Assembly (NCBI GenBank): GCA_024638765.1 | Contig: JAHEJT010000308.1 | Coordinates: 33,247 to 95,908 of the forward strand | From: Verrucomicrobiales bacterium | Lineage (GTDB): Bacteria; Verrucomicrobiota; Verrucomicrobiia; Verrucomicrobiales; DEV007 | DNA length: 62,662 nucleotides | Reading direction: 5' to 3' | Shown: piece by piece, positions 1 through 7,941 of the stretch | Numbering within the stretch: the first letter of the stretch is position 1 | Layout: each line of letters starts with the position of its first letter | Translations under genes and position numbers: made by a program | The notes under the pieces: generated by a model | Database searches by the model: none | The model's input: only the letters and a program-made list of their open reading frames with translations | Told to the model about the DNA's origin: nothing

Positions 1-650
1 TTTGGTTCCGAGAGATATCCGTAATTGAGGGCGGACCCGCACTTGGCAAGGAGGAGCCGTGAGAGCTTTCCGAGATCGCCCATTCCCATGACGCTTACAG
101 GGAGACGCCGCTCGGATTCCAGGATGCGGAGGAGCAGGGAGAGATCGTCGATTCCGGAGAGGTGGGTCGCGATCTTAACGATGTCGGCGCCGCCGGCGAC
201 CGCTTCGTCGATGGTGGCGCGCAAGGTCTCCTCGGCAGGAGTTTGATCGAAGTCGTGGAAGGATAGGATAAGATTCTTGCCCGTGTTTCTGGCGGCTGCG
301 ATGACGTCCGCGAGGGCTTCGCGGGAGCGGAGTTCGATGTCCACGGCAGCGGCGGCAGGGAGATGGGCGAGGAGGAGGGAGGCGCGAGCCTGGTCGTCGA
401 GGGGGCGGCAACCGCCTTCCTCCGGGTGGCGGGCCGTGATGATGGCGGGGGAGGGGAGGCCGGCGATGCGCTCCGAGAGGCTCCCGGGCGGCGGGATCTC
501 GAGGGAATCGAGGCGAAACTCGAGGAAATCGTAGTCCGGAGAGTGGGTGGTGGACTCGAGGGCCTCCCAATCCCGGGCATGATGGACCGTGGCGACCACG
601 GCGGGGCGGTTTGGGAGCCATGCATTTTCGAGTGGAGATTCTCGACTCAT
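1..650 (-). CDS. aroD: 3-dehydroquinate dehydratase, type I (partial)
   Basis: Third step of the shikimate pathway: dehydration of 3-dehydroquinate through a lysine Schiff base, in the cytoplasm. The gene starts with ATG at 648-650 and is open for 216 codons to the window edge, so only the extreme C-terminus is missing. Visible type I motifs are EFRLD at residues 44-48, SFHDF with the catalytic His at 132, VKIA with the Schiff-base Lys at 159, and the substrate Arg in SVMGMGDLGKLSR at 198. It is transcribed away from the neighbouring sugar transferase gene across a 57-bp gap. The family assignment is firm; the C-terminus is not visible. Confidence 0.93.
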   Translation of the reverse strand, partial: MSRESPLENAWLPNRPAVVATVHHARDWEALESTTHSPDYDFLEFRLDSLEIPPPGSLSERIAGLPSPAIITARHPEEGGCRPLDDQARASLLLAHLPAAAAVDIELRSREALADVIAAARNTGKNLILSFHDFDQTPAEETLRATIDEAVAGGADIVKIATHLSGIDDLSLLLRILESERRLPVSVMGMGDLGKLSRLLLAKCGSALNYGYLSEP

Positions 651-707
651 GTGATACTTTTGACCGGGGGTGAGGGAGTTCTTCTGGAGGTTTGTCTGTA
701 AGCCAGA

Positions 708-2099
708 ATGCTTGGACGCAAGCAAGAAATCAATTTACAGCTCAATCAGATTCTGGACGGCGCGCTCATCGCGCTTTCCTTCTGGCTGAGTCACACCCTT
801 CGATACCAGGGGCAGTTCTGGTTTGAGGGGCTCCTCCCTATCCCGGAGTTCAAGGAGTTCTTCTGGCTGATGGCGATCATCGTGCCTTTTACTCCCATCA
901 TTCTCGAGTTCCAGGGTTTTTACCGTAACCCGCTCCATAAGACCGTCTCCATGTCGCTTCGCCAGATGGCGTGGGCCGTCTTCTGGATCGGAGTGATCAT
1001 TGGCGGGTTCGTGGTGTTCTTCAAGTGGACGGCGCAGAGTCGCGCGGTGCTTCTTCTGCTGGCGGCGATCGCAGGATCGCTGCTGCTCTTCAAAGAGTGG
1101 TGCGTTAAAATGTACGTGCTCCGCAAAGTAGTGAATGAAGGATTGCGCGAGCGAGTGGTGTTGGCGGGGGATACCAAGGATGTGGAAGAATTCCTGGAAA
1201 ATATGCCGGAAGAAAACCGTCTGGAAATCGAGGTTGTCGAAAAGATCGATATTTCCAAGCAACCGGTGACGGACCTGGTGGCAAGTTTTCACAAGCACAA
1301 CGTGGAACGCGTGATTTTCGCGGCCGGTCATGTGCATTTCAATAAGATCGAAGAAGCGATCAAGGCTTGCGAGACGGAAGGTGTCGAGGCCTGGCTGGCG
1401 GCGGATTTCATCAAGACCTCGATCGCGCGTCCCATTTTCGACGTGCTCGGTTCGCGGCCCATGCTGGTTTTTTGCTCCACCCCGGAGGCGCCGTGGGCGT
1501 TGGTCTTCAAGAACCTTGTCGATCGGGCGGGGGCGTTGGCCTTGATTCTGTTGACCTCACCGTTGTGGATTCTTGCAGCGCTGGGAATTCGCGTATCATC
1601 TGAGGGCCCGGTGTTCTTCAAACAGATGCGCGGCGGACGTTATGGCCGCCCCTTCATGATGTATAAGTTCCGGACCATGGACATGGACGCGGAAGAGCGG
1701 AAGGCGGGATTGCAGGAAGACAACGAGATGAGCGGACCGGTGTTCAAGCTCAGGAATGATCCACGAGTGTTCAAATTTGGGGGATTCTTGAGGAGGTGGA
1801 GTATTGATGAGCTTCCCCAGTTATTGAACGTGGTGCGTGGGGAGATGAGCCTGGTGGGGCCGCGGCCGCTGCCGGTATACGAAGTGGAGAGAATTGAGAA
1901 GTCTGCACAGCGAAGGCGGCTGAGCGTGAAACCGGGGATGACCTGTCTCTGGCAGGTGCAGGGCAGAAATCAGATCAGGGATTTCGATGACTGGGTGAGA
2001 TTGGACTTGGAATACATCGACAACTGGTCGTTCTGGCTGGACTTCAAAATTCTCTTGCAGACCCTCCCCGTGGTGATCTGGGGCGCGGGCGCCAAGTAG
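708..2099 (+). CDS. Polyprenyl-phosphate sugar-1-phosphate transferase (exopolysaccharide initiation)
   Basis: Transfers a sugar-1-phosphate from a nucleotide sugar to undecaprenyl phosphate at the inner membrane, the first step of capsule or exopolysaccharide assembly (WcaJ/PssY-like). The N-terminal part has several hydrophobic segments (about residues 13-140), then a Rossmann-like region. The bacterial sugar transferase domain occupies about residues 270-460, with FKQMRGG near 303, FRTMDMD near 320, SIDELPQLLNV near 365, SLVGPRPLP near 382 and KPGMTCLWQV near 407. Its length (463 aa) is normal for the polyisoprenyl type. The next gene makes or remodels a UDP-sugar, which fits a polysaccharide role. 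The sugar specificity cannot be read from the sequence. Confidence 0.92.
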   Translation: MLGRKQEINLQLNQILDGALIALSFWLSHTLRYQGQFWFEGLLPIPEFKEFFWLMAIIVPFTPIILEFQGFYRNPLHKTVSMSLRQMAWAVFWIGVIIGGFVVFFKWTAQSRAVLLLLAAIAGSLLLFKEWCVKMYVLRKVVNEGLRERVVLAGDTKDVEEFLENMPEENRLEIEVVEKIDISKQPVTDLVASFHKHNVERVIFAAGHVHFNKIEEAIKACETEGVEAWLAADFIKTSIARPIFDVLGSRPMLVFCSTPEAPWALVFKNLVDRAGALALILLTSPLWILAALGIRVSSEGPVFFKQMRGGRYGRPFMMYKFRTMDMDAEERKAGLQEDNEMSGPVFKLRNDPRVFKFGGFLRRWSIDELPQLLNVVRGEMSLVGPRPLPVYEVERIEKSAQRRRLSVKPGMTCLWQVQGRNQIRDFDDWVRLDLEYIDNWSFWLDFKILLQTLPVVIWGAGAK

Positions 2100-2129
2100 C
2101 GCCGAGGGTGCTGCTTGAGACAGCTACGG

Positions 2130-2150
2130 ACGGCGGCGGCCGCCGCCGGG
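2130..2150. other. GC-rich perfect palindrome between the two polysaccharide genes
   Basis: The 158-bp gap between the sugar transferase and the decarboxylase contains GGCGGCGGCCGCCGCC, which can form a very stable stem. There is no following T-run, so it does not look like an intrinsic terminator. It could attenuate or stabilise the transcript. An AGGAGGT string lies further on, near 2200, but about 50 bases from the next start codon. Confidence 0.3.
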
Positions 2151-2257
2151 ATCTCCGGTGACGCTTTTCTTTGGGAACGGGCTGTTTTTCCGTTTTACAG
2201 GAGGTGCCGGATCTCCTAAGACCACGGGAGCTTCAAGCGGATAGATAAATTATTGCG

Positions 2258-3232
2258 ATGGATGTCTTCAGCGGTCAGCAACACGAGAAACGGGTTTCCC
2301 TGGTAACCGGAGGAGCCGGTTTTCTTGGATCGCATCTGACAGACCGGTTGCTCGCCGAAGGGCACCGGGTCATAGCGGTGGACAACCTGCTCACGGGATC
2401 GATGCGAAACGTCGAGCACCTGGCTGGGAACGAAGATTACCGATTCATCAAACATGACGTCACTGATTTCCTGTTTGTCCCGGGCGCCATTGATTTCATA
2501 TTTCATTTTGCTTCGCCGGCGAGTCCAATCGATTACCTGGAGTATCCGATTCCGACGTTGAAGGTGGGCGGATTGGGGACGCACAACGCCTTGGGCCTGG
2601 CAAAAGAGAAGGGTGCGACTTTTCTGTTGGCCTCAACGTCCGAGGTCTACGGAGATCCCCTGGTGCATCCGCAAAAAGAAGATTACTGGGGCAACGTCAA
2701 TCCGATCGGGCCGCGTGGTGTTTACGATGAGGCCAAGCGTTACGCGGAAGCCATGACGATGGCTTATCACCGGTTCCACCGCATCGATACCAAGATCGTG
2801 CGGATCTTCAATACATACGGACCGCGCATGCGCCTGGATGACGGGCGGGTTGTCCCGGCGTTTATTGGGCAGGCCTTGCGCGGGGACGATCTGACGGTCT
2901 TCGGCGATGGTTCCCAGACGCGAAGCTTCTGTTATGTGGCGGACCTGGTGGAAGGTATTTACCGGCTGTCGCAGAGCGAAACGCACGATCCTGTCAACAT
3001 CGGCAATCCCAAAGAAATGACGATCAAGCAGTTCGCCGAGAAGATCCTCGCGAGGATCGAGACAAAGTCGAAGATCGATTACAAGCCCCTCCCGGTGGAC
3101 GATCCGCAGGTGAGGCAGCCGGACATCGAACGTGCCAGGGAACTCCTGGGATGGGAGCCCAAGGTCGACTTCGAAGAGGGAATCGAGAAGACGATCGAAT
3201 ACTTTCGCAATTTTCTGGGCCTCAAGTCTTGA
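2258..3232 (+). CDS. UDP-glucuronate decarboxylase (SDR family, UXS-like)
   Basis: Extended short-chain dehydrogenase that most likely converts UDP-glucuronate to UDP-xylose with NAD+ as tightly bound cofactor. The NAD-binding loop [11 protein letters not shown] is at residues 16-26, the catalytic Ser lies in the [11 protein letters not shown] segment, and the YDEAKR segment gives the YxxxK catalytic pair near 156-160. The strings [11 protein letters not shown] and [10 protein letters not shown] are typical of the UXS subgroup rather than of GalE or RmlB. Full length (324 aa). It supplies a precursor that fits the preceding polyprenyl sugar transferase. Another UDP-sugar epimerase activity cannot be excluded. 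Confidence 0.88.
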   Translation: MDVFSGQQHEKRVSLVTGGAGFLGSHLTDRLLAEGHRVIAVDNLLTGSMRNVEHLAGNEDYRFIKHDVTDFLFVPGAIDFIFHFASPASPIDYLEYPIPTLKVGGLGTHNALGLAKEKGATFLLASTSEVYGDPLVHPQKEDYWGNVNPIGPRGVYDEAKRYAEAMTMAYHRFHRIDTKIVRIFNTYGPRMRLDDGRVVPAFIGQALRGDDLTVFGDGSQTRSFCYVADLVEGIYRLSQSETHDPVNIGNPKEMTIKQFAEKILARIETKSKIDYKPLPVDDPQVRQPDIERARELLGWEPKVDFEEGIEKTIEYFRNFLGLKS

Positions 3233-3261
3233 ACTCCTGTGCCGGGCCCCCTAGAAGGGAT

Positions 3262-3291
3262 CTCCCTGCACCCCCGAAAATCAGGGGGGAG
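3262..3291 (+). terminator. Possible hairpin terminator after the decarboxylase gene
   Basis: About 30 bases after the stop codon, a C-run (3271-3275) faces a G-run (3284-3289), with flanking CTCCC and GGGAG able to extend the stem around the loop GAAAATCA. There is no clear T-run behind it, so it is at best a weak or Rho-assisted terminator. It separates the polysaccharide genes from the secretin locus. Confidence 0.25.
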
Positions 3292-3431
3292 TTCCGGGAT
3301 TTTGTCACGCGCGCAGGATGAAATATTTTCTGGTCATGAAAGAGAAAACGACTCAGGGTGAAAGATCTGCTTCCGGTTCAGTTTTCCCAAAGCAGACCCC
3401 GTTTCGAGCCTAGATCCCGCCTTTTTACGTT

Positions 3432-4025
3432 ATGAAGAATGCATTCGTCACAGTGGTTTTCCTCGCGGTATGCGCCGCGGTATTCGTCCCCCGGACGACC
3501 CATGCCCAGGTGCAGGTCAAAGTCGATATTGATAATATCGAAGTCGCCCTGCAGTCGACCCCGCAATTCAATTACGCCGGTGATACCAAGAAATTGCCCA
3601 AGGCGCGCGAATGGGTGGAGATCGAAGTTGAGTTCAAGCCGGAAGGCCGATCCGAGAACAATTACGTCGATGGGCTGGAGTTTAATTATTACGTCATGAT
3701 GAGCGATAAGAAGACCATGTACGTGGGGAAAGTCACCCACGTGAATGTGGAGCTCGGAGAGACCAGTTTCTCCTCAATGTATCTCTCCCCGGCCACCCTG
3801 GAAAAACTCATGGGCAGGGAAGCGACCAGCGACAATGTGGTGGAAGCGGTTGCGATTGAAGTGCGTCATCAAGGCGCCTTGGTGGGCGGCGATGCCACGG
3901 AGGCCAAGACCTCGCGCTGGTGGCAGACACAGGCGCAGACCGGCAATATGCTGTTGCAGAAATCGGAAACACCCTTTGCGCCACTCTGGTCGGACCGTTA
4001 CGCGGAAGTGCAGAAGAGCCGCTGA
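3432..4025 (+). CDS. Exported Amuc_1102-like protein of the pilus/secretin locus
   Basis: First gene of a five-gene block collinear with Akkermansia Amuc_1102-1098. It has a clear signal peptide (MKNAFVTVVFLAVCAAVF, cleavage after THA near residue 25) and a mature part of about 170 residues rich in alternating beta-strand patterns (VKVDIDNIEVAL, WVEIEVEFKPEG, VGKVTHVNVELGE). That suits the immunoglobulin-like fold reported for Amuc_1102. It has no catalytic motif and no cysteines in the mature part. It probably acts in the periplasm or as a surface component of the secretin machine. Assignment to the Amuc_1102 family rests on position, size and general pattern, and is weaker than for the PilO-like gene. 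Confidence 0.72.
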   Translation: MKNAFVTVVFLAVCAAVFVPRTTHAQVQVKVDIDNIEVALQSTPQFNYAGDTKKLPKAREWVEIEVEFKPEGRSENNYVDGLEFNYYVMMSDKKTMYVGKVTHVNVELGETSFSSMYLSPATLEKLMGREATSDNVVEAVAIEVRHQGALVGGDATEAKTSRWWQTQAQTGNMLLQKSETPFAPLWSDRYAEVQKSR

Positions 4026-4080
4026 AGCAGTTCGGACCATTCGGAATTTTTTTGTGCGAGCCCACAGCCCCAATTGATTG

Positions 4081-5838
4081 ATGGCGGACCCCAAGTCTTT
4101 TGTTGCCCTTAATATCGGATCTCAGCGATTGAGCATGGCCGTGTTCTCGGCGACGCCCGAGGGCGGGCTCCTCCTGAAAAAATACGATTCCAGTGAGCTG
4201 CTCGCCGATCCTGCGGCGGACGCATCGCGCGTGCAGCAGACCGGGGTGGCAGTGAATGAGCTGGTGGAGAAGCTCGGCGTCGCGAAGCAGTCGGTGCGCT
4301 ACTCGATCTCGGGTCAGTCCGTGTTTTCACGTTTCGTAAAGCTGCCTCCTTTGACCGAGGAGAAGGTGGATCAAATCGTGGAGTTTGAGGCGCAGCAGAA
4401 CGTTCCCTTTCCCATTAACGAGGTCGTCTGGGACTATCAGCTGGTCGGGTCCGAGGAAGATATCGAGATGGAGACCTTGCTCGTCGCCATCAAGTCGGAC
4501 GCTCTCAATGAAATCAACGACGCGGTAACGGCTTCTTCACTGAGAACCGCCACCGTGGACGTGGCGCCGATGGCGCTTTACAACGCGTTTCGCTATAATC
4601 ACAGCGCGCTCACTCAGTCCGCGATTTTGATCGATATCGGCGCCCGCACCACCAATCTTCTCTACATAGAAGGCGCGAAAGTATTCGCGAGGAGCATACC
4701 GGTCGGGGGCAGCACCATCACCTCGGCGATCGCCAAGGAGTTCGATATTTCTTTTGCCGAGGCCGAGGAGAAGAAAGTGGCCAACGGATTCGTGGCACTG
4801 GGCGGCGCTTACGCCGATCACGACGATCCGGAAATCGCTGCCATGTCGAAGATCATCCGCAATACCTTGACCCGGCTGCACTCCGAGATCGTGCGCACCA
4901 ATAATTTTTACCGGAGCCAGCAGGGGGGTAATCTGCCCACGGTCGCTTACCTGTGCGGTGCCTCCGTATCGATGCCCTACATTCTGGATTTCTTTACGGA
5001 GAAACTGAACCTGCCGGTCGAGTTCTTTAATCCCCTGAAGAACGTCCTCGTAGATGCGGATGCGGACGCGGAGCGGCTCGGCAAAGAGGCGCACATGATG
5101 GGAGAACTGGTGGGCATGGGCCTGCGCGGCCTGAGCAGCTGCCCGATGGAACTGGACCTGGTGCCGGAGACGGTGCAGAAAGCCCGCGAACTCGATGCCC
5201 GCAAGCCTTTCTTCGTGACCGCGGGTCTTGGCGTGCTGGCGTTGATGGCCGCGGCTGGATTTCATTTCCACCGGGGCAGCGTCCTCGCGGAGGAGCAAAG
5301 CGCGGTGGTGGGCGCGGATACGGCGACCCTTGGAAACTTCGACGACCAGATTAAAGACTGGGAGAACATCCAGAAGCAGGTGGACGTGAAGACGGAGCCC
5401 TTCACGGATGCGGTCTTCGGAAGGATTTTCTGGCTCAGTCTTTTCAAGGATCTCAATTCGAGGCTTGGCAACGATTCCCTCTGGATCACTTCGCTGGAGC
5501 CGTATTCACAAGGGAAGCCGGTTACCAGCGAACTCTTCGGCGGATTGGGAACCAGTTTTGAAAGGGACGAGGAAGACGAGGATGAGGACAAGGGCAAGAA
5601 AGAGAAGGACCTCATCGATGAAATCCTGGTGAAGGGTCTTTACCGGGAAGACGCGGGATCCGACGTGGTCTACGCGTTTTTCAATCGCCTTAAGGATTCC
5701 AGGTACTTTGAATTGAATGAGGTCGAACAGAGCGATGTGCTCCAGGTCGACCAGGGCGCCCGCGGAGAGCGTTGGGCTTGGACCTTTACGTTGCGCTTGC
5801 CTTTCCCCGAAACCACACGAATTCCGTTCAAGCGTTAG
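4081..5838 (+). CDS. pilM: PilM-like actin-fold protein fused to a membrane-anchored PilN-like domain (Amuc_1101-like)
   Basis: Residues 1 to about 350 form a PilM/FtsA-type actin-like fold: NIGSQRLSMAVF at the start, a PLTEEKVDQIVEFEAQQNVPF segment typical of PilM, the phosphate loop AILIDIGARTTNLLY, and the adenosine loop YLCGASVSMPYI. PilM binds ATP and the cytoplasmic tail of PilN under the secretin. Here the chain continues through one transmembrane helix (about 373-395) into some 190 further residues, with an acidic run near 495-505. These occupy the place of PilN, so PilM and PilN appear fused. ATG 4081 is preferred; an in-frame TTG lies just before it. A 55-bp gap separates it from the preceding gene. 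Confidence 0.88.
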   Translation: MADPKSFVALNIGSQRLSMAVFSATPEGGLLLKKYDSSELLADPAADASRVQQTGVAVNELVEKLGVAKQSVRYSISGQSVFSRFVKLPPLTEEKVDQIVEFEAQQNVPFPINEVVWDYQLVGSEEDIEMETLLVAIKSDALNEINDAVTASSLRTATVDVAPMALYNAFRYNHSALTQSAILIDIGARTTNLLYIEGAKVFARSIPVGGSTITSAIAKEFDISFAEAEEKKVANGFVALGGAYADHDDPEIAAMSKIIRNTLTRLHSEIVRTNNFYRSQQGGNLPTVAYLCGASVSMPYILDFFTEKLNLPVEFFNPLKNVLVDADADAERLGKEAHMMGELVGMGLRGLSSCPMELDLVPETVQKARELDARKPFFVTAGLGVLALMAAAGFHFHRGSVLAEEQSAVVGADTATLGNFDDQIKDWENIQKQVDVKTEPFTDAVFGRIFWLSLFKDLNSRLGNDSLWITSLEPYSQGKPVTSELFGGLGTSFERDEEDEDEDKGKKEKDLIDEILVKGLYREDAGSDVVYAFFNRLKDSRYFELNEVEQSDVLQVDQGARGERWAWTFTLRLPFPETTRIPFKR

Positions 5839-5852
5839 CAGAGCGGGCACGA

Positions 5853-6830
5853 ATGATGAGCTGGATGCAACAGAACAAGTTCATGGCGGGATTCCTGGCC
5901 TTCATGGTGTTGGCCCTGGGCGGGGCCGGGTATTACCTGGGGACCGGTCATTCGAAGTATAAAGCGGCCATCGACAAGTTCGAAGGGGAGCGCAATCGGC
6001 TCACATCCCTGAAAGGAAGGCCGCTTTTTCCCAAGCAGGACAATGTCGATGTCATGGAAGAGGCCGTGGGCGGGTACAAAGGATCCGTGACGGAACTGCA
6101 GCAGGAATTGCTCAAGTTTCAAAAGCCGCTGAATACCAGCATGCAGACCCAGCAGTTTCCGCAGAAGCTCAAGGCCAAGATCGCCGAGTTTCAGAAGGTT
6201 GCGGAAATTAACGGCGTTGAGTTGCCCCAGGAGTTTTACATGGGATTTCCCACTTACCGGGTCAACCTGCCCCGCAACACCGCTGTCAGCCTGCTCGACT
6301 ACGAGCTCGACGCCATCTCGCACATGCTGAACCTCCTGGCGGTCGACAGCGGCGTCAAGGCGTTGGTGGAACTGAAACGCGAATCTCTTCCCATCGAAGC
6401 GCCTAATTACAAAGCGCCCGACGACAAACCGGTCCTCGAAAAATATCCCATGGAATTGACCTTCACCTCGTCTCATGCGGGGGTGCAGAATTTCTTCAAT
6501 CGCCTCTCCAACGACGAGGAGTATTTCTACATCATTCGTTTCATTCGTGTGGAAAACAGCTCCAAGCAAGGGCCGTCTCGCAAAAAGGATCAATTTGCGG
6601 CGGATTCAACTACCCCTTTCGTCTTTCCCAGTGCCGGGGAAGACGATGATATTGTCGCTTCATCGGCTGAGGCCGGTGGCGGGGAAGACGCCACCATCAT
6701 TCTCGGAAAGGAAGATGTCCAGGTATACGCCGTGGTCGACCTGGTGCGTTTCGAAGAAGTCGCCATGGCGGAAGAGAAGACGAGCGCCCCCGCCCCCGCC
6801 GGCGAAGGGGCCGAGGCCGCGGCGCGCTGA
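5853..6830 (+). CDS. PilO-like inner-membrane protein, Amuc_1100 family
   Basis: Bitopic protein with one N-terminal helix (KFMAGFLAFMVLALGGAGYY, about residues 9-28), a coiled-coil stretch and a periplasmic domain. Segments such as YELDAISHMLNLLA, SLPIEAPNYK, YPMELTFTSS and LGKEDVQVYAVVDLVRFEE match Amuc_1100 in order and pattern. Amuc_1100 has a PilO/GspM-like ferredoxin fold and is known as an immunomodulatory pilus-associated protein of Akkermansia. The reading frame is open upstream to 5772, but ATG 5853, just after the pilM stop, puts the membrane helix at the expected place. The C-terminal 20 residues are Ala/Pro/Glu-rich. Confidence 0.87.
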   Translation: MMSWMQQNKFMAGFLAFMVLALGGAGYYLGTGHSKYKAAIDKFEGERNRLTSLKGRPLFPKQDNVDVMEEAVGGYKGSVTELQQELLKFQKPLNTSMQTQQFPQKLKAKIAEFQKVAEINGVELPQEFYMGFPTYRVNLPRNTAVSLLDYELDAISHMLNLLAVDSGVKALVELKRESLPIEAPNYKAPDDKPVLEKYPMELTFTSSHAGVQNFFNRLSNDEEYFYIIRFIRVENSSKQGPSRKKDQFAADSTTPFVFPSAGEDDDIVASSAEAGGGEDATIILGKEDVQVYAVVDLVRFEEVAMAEEKTSAPAPAGEGAEAAAR

Positions 6831-6868
6831 TGACCGGGTGCTGAACGATTGAGAATTGCACAACGACA

Positions 6869-7834
6869 ATGGATTGGCTGAAAAAGAATTATGACCGAGT
6901 GATCTTGTTGGTCGCGTCTGCCGTGACGATCTGGCTGGGCGCGACACTTATCATGAAGGCCAACGGGTTTGCCGAAAATTTCACGCTCAAATCCGTCACT
7001 GAGCGCAATGACCCGCCGGAGAACCGGCAGCCGGAAGTTAAAGCCGCCACGGAAACGCTTCGGAGCAAGGGCATCTGGACCACTCCGACGATCGATGGGA
7101 AGAGACCGCCCCTCTTCATTTCGGTGCCGATCGTGGAAAAGGACGGGAAAATCTTCGACATGACCAAGGAGGAGCCCCTCCTGCGCCCGCCGGCCAGCAA
7201 TGCCTGGCTCGTCGAGAACGATCTCGAATTTCTGCGGGAGGATGTCCTCAGCCGGGATCCGGATGGCGACGGGTTCGACAACCGCGAGGAGTGGGAGGGC
7301 AAAACCAGCCCCCGGGACGCGAAGAAACATCCCTCGCGCCTCGTGAAACTGGACCTGCTCCGGGTCAAAACCTACGATTACATCGTGGAATTCACGACCC
7401 GGAACGATCCGGAATACGGGATCAACCGGCGCCATCCCGGCTCCGAGAGCTGGTTCAAGAAGGTGGGGGAAACGTTCGAGAACGGCCGCTTCCGGGTGGA
7501 CGCGTTCGAGGAGAAGTACGGGGTCTCAAACCTCGGGGTGAGACAAGATCAATCCATCCTCAAAATCAGCGATTTACAGAAAGGCCAGAAATTTGACCTA
7601 GTACGAAATGTGCGTAAGAATCTGCCCACTTACGCGGCCATCTTCCGTTACAGCCTCGGGACCCCCCAGGAATTCGAGGTCAAGGTCGGGGAAACCTTTA
7701 AGCTTCCCGAAGGAGATCCCACCAATTACAAGCTGATTGACCTCGATGATGCCGCCGCCACCATTACCTCGGTGCCGGCTCCCGGCAGCGGGGTCGAGCC
7801 GGTCCTCACCCGGATCGAAAAAGGGGAGGAATGA
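6869..7834 (+). CDS. Membrane-anchored Amuc_1099-like protein with a calcium-loop motif
   Basis: Fourth gene of the Amuc_1102-1098-like block, 38 bp after the PilO-like gene. An N-terminal transmembrane helix (about residues 11-30) anchors a periplasmic part of about 290 residues. Residues 130-142 read DPDGDGFDNREEW, a thrombospondin-type-3/dockerin-like calcium-binding loop; such loops are frequent in Verrucomicrobiota exported proteins. The rest shows short beta-rich segments and no enzyme motif. It probably links the inner-membrane PilMNO-like platform to the secretin encoded next, in the role that PilP or GspC play elsewhere; this is inference from position and topology. Confidence 0.72.
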   Translation: MDWLKKNYDRVILLVASAVTIWLGATLIMKANGFAENFTLKSVTERNDPPENRQPEVKAATETLRSKGIWTTPTIDGKRPPLFISVPIVEKDGKIFDMTKEEPLLRPPASNAWLVENDLEFLREDVLSRDPDGDGFDNREEWEGKTSPRDAKKHPSRLVKLDLLRVKTYDYIVEFTTRNDPEYGINRRHPGSESWFKKVGETFENGRFRVDAFEEKYGVSNLGVRQDQSILKISDLQKGQKFDLVRNVRKNLPTYAAIFRYSLGTPQEFEVKVGETFKLPEGDPTNYKLIDLDDAAATITSVPAPGSGVEPVLTRIEKGEE

Positions 7835-7941
7835 GCCCCCGGCGATAAATAATATTCGAGGAAATTGTAAAATTTCGCTGGCGTGCCCCTTTGTTTTTTT
7901 ACTAAGCGTTATAGCCCGCCCGATAACGTCCCAGAAGCTTT

